From assembly GCA_035461345.1 (NCBI GenBank), contig DATHVJ010000137.1, forward strand, positions 1-8,201: a stretch of DNA of 8,201 nucleotides. The letters are read 5' to 3'. Under the pieces are notes generated by a model. That model saw nothing but the letters and a program-made list of their open reading frames with translations. It was not told the DNA's origin and made no database searches. Of this stretch, positions 6,225 through 8,201 are shown in pieces (within the stretch, counting starts at the first letter, position 1; each line of letters begins with the position of its first letter). This DNA comes from DASPWW01 sp035461345. GTDB lineage: Bacteria > Actinomycetota > Thermoleophilia > Solirubrobacterales > 70-9. Both the position numbers and the translations under genes were made by a program.

Positions 6225-7607
6225 GTGCGAGGACAGCTTCCACCCGGGCCACGACTTCCGAGGGTGATCCAGACCGTCGGATGGTGGTCGCGGCCGGTCG
6301 GCTTCCTGGAGCGTTGCCGGGCGCGCTACGGGAGACGGTTCACGCTGCAGGTCCTGGGCACTCCGCCGTTCGTGATGCTCTCCGACCCGGACGAGGTGAA
6401 GCAGGTGTTCACCGCCCCGGCGGAGGTCCTGCACCCGGGCGAGGGCGCGCGCGTCCTGGAGCCGATCGTGGGCCGCAACTCGGTGATCCTGCTCGACGAG
6501 GGCGAGCACCTCGAGCAGCGCAAGCTGATGCTGCCGGCGTTCCACGGCGAGCGGATGCAGCGCCTCGAGGGCCTGATGGCCGAGGTGGCCGAGCGCGAGG
6601 TCGCGGGGTGGCCGCGCGGCGAGCTGTTCGCTCTCCATCCCAGGCTCCAGGCCCTGACGCTGGAGATCATCCTCCGCGCGGTGTTCGGGCTCGAGCCCGG
6701 TCCGCGGCTCGACGCCCTGCGTCGCAGCCTCACCGAGATCCTCGAGTTCGGCGGCAGCCCGATGTCGCTGCTGCCGCCGCTCCAGCTCGCGCTCGGCGGG
6801 CGGGGGCCGTGGGAGCGGTTCGTGCGCCGGCGCGAGGACGCGGACGCGATGCTCTTCGAGCTGATCGAGGAGCGGCGCGGCGACGGCGACCGCGACGACG
6901 TCCTCGCAATGCTGCTCTCCGCGCGCCACGAAGACGGCTCGCCGATGTCGGACCAGGAGCTGCGCGACGAGCTGATGACGCTGCTGGTCGCCGGCCACGA
7001 GACCACGGCCTCCGAGCTGGCGTGGGCGTTCGAGCGCCTCGCGCGGCTGCGCGACGTCGTCGCGCGGCTGCGCGACGAGATCGACGCGGACGACGGCGAC
7101 GCCTACCTGACGGCGACGATCCAGGAGACGCTGCGCCGCCGCCCCGTGCTCCCGAACGCGGCGCCGCGCCTCGTCAAGCGGCCCGTGGAGATCGGCGGCT
7201 GGAGCTACCCGCCGGGTGTCGCCCTGGTCGCAAACGCGTACCTGGTCCACCACGATCCGGCGATCTACGCGGATCCGTACGCGTTCCGCCCCGAGCGGTT
7301 CCTCGACGAGCCGCCGGGGACCTACACCTGGATCCCGTTCGGCGGCGGCCGGCGCCGCTGTCTCGGGGCGAGCTTCGCGACGCTGGAGATGAAGATCGTG
7401 CTGCGCGCGGCGCTGGCGCGGGCTGCGCCGCTTCCCTCCGACGACGGGTTCGAGCCGCCCCGCCGCCGTGGCATCACCCTCAGTCCCGCGACCGGTGCGA
7501 CCACCCGCCTAGCCGGAAGCCGCCCGGATCAGGACGCCGTTGTCCGAGGGATCGGCGGTGACGAGCCGGCCGGCGTCGGCCGCGACGTCGGCACCGGCGT
7601 CGCGTAG
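6225..7607 (+). CDS. Cytochrome P450 monooxygenase
   Basis: A 460-residue soluble bacterial P450. Landmarks in order: N-terminal LPPGPRLPRVIQT (5-17), C-helix region EHLEQRK (H95, R99), I-helix oxygen-binding motif AGHETT (256-261), K-helix ExxR as E301-T-L-R304, PERF (356-359), and the heme loop FGGGRRRCLG (372-381) with C379 as the thiolate ligand. The opening and the layout around it resemble the CYP135/CYP138 group of mycobacteria and cyanobacterial CYP110 (recognition from memory, not a search). By family, it inserts oxygen into an organic substrate using electrons from a ferredoxin and reductase, neither of which is encoded here. GTG 6225 starts it. P450 homology ends near residue 428; the last 32 residues run through the tail of the convergent VOC gene and look like non-conserved antisense sequence. 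The divergent cupin and the shared palindrome suggest joint control. Confidence 0.93.
   Translation: MRGQLPPGPRLPRVIQTVGWWSRPVGFLERCRARYGRRFTLQVLGTPPFVMLSDPDEVKQVFTAPAEVLHPGEGARVLEPIVGRNSVILLDEGEHLEQRKLMLPAFHGERMQRLEGLMAEVAEREVAGWPRGELFALHPRLQALTLEIILRAVFGLEPGPRLDALRRSLTEILEFGGSPMSLLPPLQLALGGRGPWERFVRRREDADAMLFELIEERRGDGDRDDVLAMLLSARHEDGSPMSDQELRDELMTLLVAGHETTASELAWAFERLARLRDVVARLRDEIDADDGDAYLTATIQETLRRRPVLPNAAPRLVKRPVEIGGWSYPPGVALVANAYLVHHDPAIYADPYAFRPERFLDEPPGTYTWIPFGGGRRRCLGASFATLEMKIVLRAALARAAPLPSDDGFEPPRRRGITLSPATGATTRLAGSRPDQDAVVRGIGGDEPAGVGRDVGTGVA
7039..7077 (+). repeat. 18-base direct repeat, 21-base period, inside the P450 gene
   Basis: TCGCGCGGCTGCGCGACG occurs at 7039-7056 and again at 7060-7077. 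It encodes two tandem copies of an ARLRD unit just after the I-helix. The protein length through this region seems normal for the family, so it is not clearly an insertion. Confidence 0.7.
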
Positions 7608-8201
7608 CGCCCGTTCGATGCGCTCGAGCTCGGCGGCGTCCGGGACCACGAGCTCGAACCACCGCAGGCCCCGGGATCCGCGCGGCGGCGAAGGCGCCCC
7701 CTCGCCCGCCCACGTGTTGAGCCCGACGTGGTGGTGATAGCCGCCCGCGGACAGGAACAGCGCGCCCGGGTAGCCGCGGACGGTGACCTCGAAGCCGAGC
7801 ACGCCCGAGTAGAACGCCTCCGCCGCCGCGAGGTCGGAAACCTGGAGGTGGACGTGACCCATCCGCGTCTCGGGTGAGGAAGCCGCGGGGACGTCCTCGG
7901 CTTCCGGCGCCTCGGCGATCAGCGATCGGAGGTCGAGCGGCAGCGTCGCCATCTCGATCGCGCCGTCGGCGTAGCGCCACTGCTCGCGGGGCCGGTCGCG
8001 ATAGATCTCGATCCCGTTTCCCTCCGGGTCGGCGAGGTAGAGCGCCTCGCTGACGAGGTGGTCGGAGGCGCCGGCGAGCCGCCATCCCGCGTCGGCGACC
8101 CGCCGCAGGGAGCGCGCCAGCTCGGCCCGGCTCGGGACCAGGATCGCGAGGTGGAACAGGCCGGTCGTCGAGGGTCGCCGAGGGCCGGCCGCGGGCTCGT
8201 C
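7509..8201 (-). CDS. CatE-like VOC-superfamily protein (putative catechol 2,3-dioxygenase), 5' end missing
   Basis: The open frame runs without a stop from the right edge (8201) to TAG 7509-7511, giving 230 residues of a protein that probably has about 50-60 more upstream. The internal ATG at 7952 is not the start: the residues before it (fragment numbering from 8201) read as family sequence, FHLAILVPSRAELA (16-29), SDHLVSEALYL (46-56) and DPEGNGIEIYRDRP (58-71), typical of CatE/YfiE-type two-domain VOC proteins. H17 and E65 are candidate metal ligands of domain 1. Domain 2 (about 114-230) starts MGHVHLQVSDL and includes FYSGVLGFEV and YHHHVGLNTW. Its usual later ligand positions read WFELVV and NGVLIR, lacking His and Glu, so this domain may be structural only. 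Many proteins given this name have no tested dioxygenase activity, and glyoxalase-type chemistry is an alternative. It converges on the P450 with a 99-base overlap. Confidence 0.85.
   Translation of the reverse strand, partial: DEPAAGPRRPSTTGLFHLAILVPSRAELARSLRRVADAGWRLAGASDHLVSEALYLADPEGNGIEIYRDRPREQWRYADGAIEMATLPLDLRSLIAEAPEAEDVPAASSPETRMGHVHLQVSDLAAAEAFYSGVLGFEVTVRGYPGALFLSAGGYHHHVGLNTWAGEGAPSPPRGSRGLRWFELVVPDAAELERIERALRDAGADVAADAGRLVTADPSDNGVLIRAASG

Noticed and set aside
5940..7253. A 437-codon minus-strand frame antisense to the P450
   Set aside because: No recognisable domain; its composition is that of a shadow of the P450 and cupin genes, both of which have complete family motifs.
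7480..8085. Minus-strand frame of 201 codons near the right edge
   Set aside because: Arg/Gly/Pro-rich shadow of the VOC gene, whose own frame is open to the window edge and carries clear VOC motifs.

Overview
The window is very GC-rich and almost fully coding. Third codon positions are strongly G/C, GTG starts are used, and the gene families (PspC-type histidine kinase with a LuxR-type regulator, a ParB-like DGHHR protein, a mycobacterial-style P450, a CatE-like VOC protein) point to an actinobacterium. Thermoleophilia (Solirubrobacterales or Gaiellales) is a reasonable guess, but the sequence alone does not prove it. No rRNA, tRNA, CRISPR array, insertion sequence or other mobile element was seen, and no gene-free stretch exceeds about 75 bases.

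Layout. (1) Positions 1-139, plus strand: the last 45 codons of a MalK/UgpC-type ABC sugar-importer ATPase. It converges, with a 6-base gap, on (2) a minus-strand block from 5582 down to 146. In transcription order this block encodes a PspC/LiaF-like multi-pass membrane protein, a 63-residue two-helix membrane protein, a PspC-domain histidine kinase, a NarL/LuxR response regulator, a flavin amine oxidase and a ParB-like domain protein. The first five are joined by stop/start overlaps or gaps of at most 24 bases, so they are very probably one operon; the ParB-like gene follows after 54 bases. (3) A cupin gene (minus, 6151-5642) lies just upstream of that operon and is divergent from (4) a cytochrome P450 gene (plus, 6225-7607). 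Their 73-base shared region holds a perfect 19-base palindrome, a candidate operator. (5) A CatE-like two-domain VOC (glyoxalase/extradiol dioxygenase superfamily) gene enters from the right edge on the minus strand and converges on the P450 with a 99-base overlap.

How the genes may work together. The first four genes of block 2 resemble an actinobacterial counterpart of the LiaFSR envelope-stress system: a LiaF-like membrane protein, a small LiaI/LiaF-like helical hairpin, a membrane kinase and a LuxR-family regulator. The membrane protein and the kinase each start with a PspC domain, which suggests (inference) that they pair or share a signal in the membrane. The amine oxidase and the ParB-like gene downstream are unexpected passengers, and their link to envelope sensing is unknown. 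The cupin, P450 and VOC genes look like separate small-molecule oxidation functions, with the cupin and P450 probably co-regulated through the palindrome. Nothing here proves a wholly new system. The strongest leads are the double-PspC operon with its oxidase extension and the palindromic operator.
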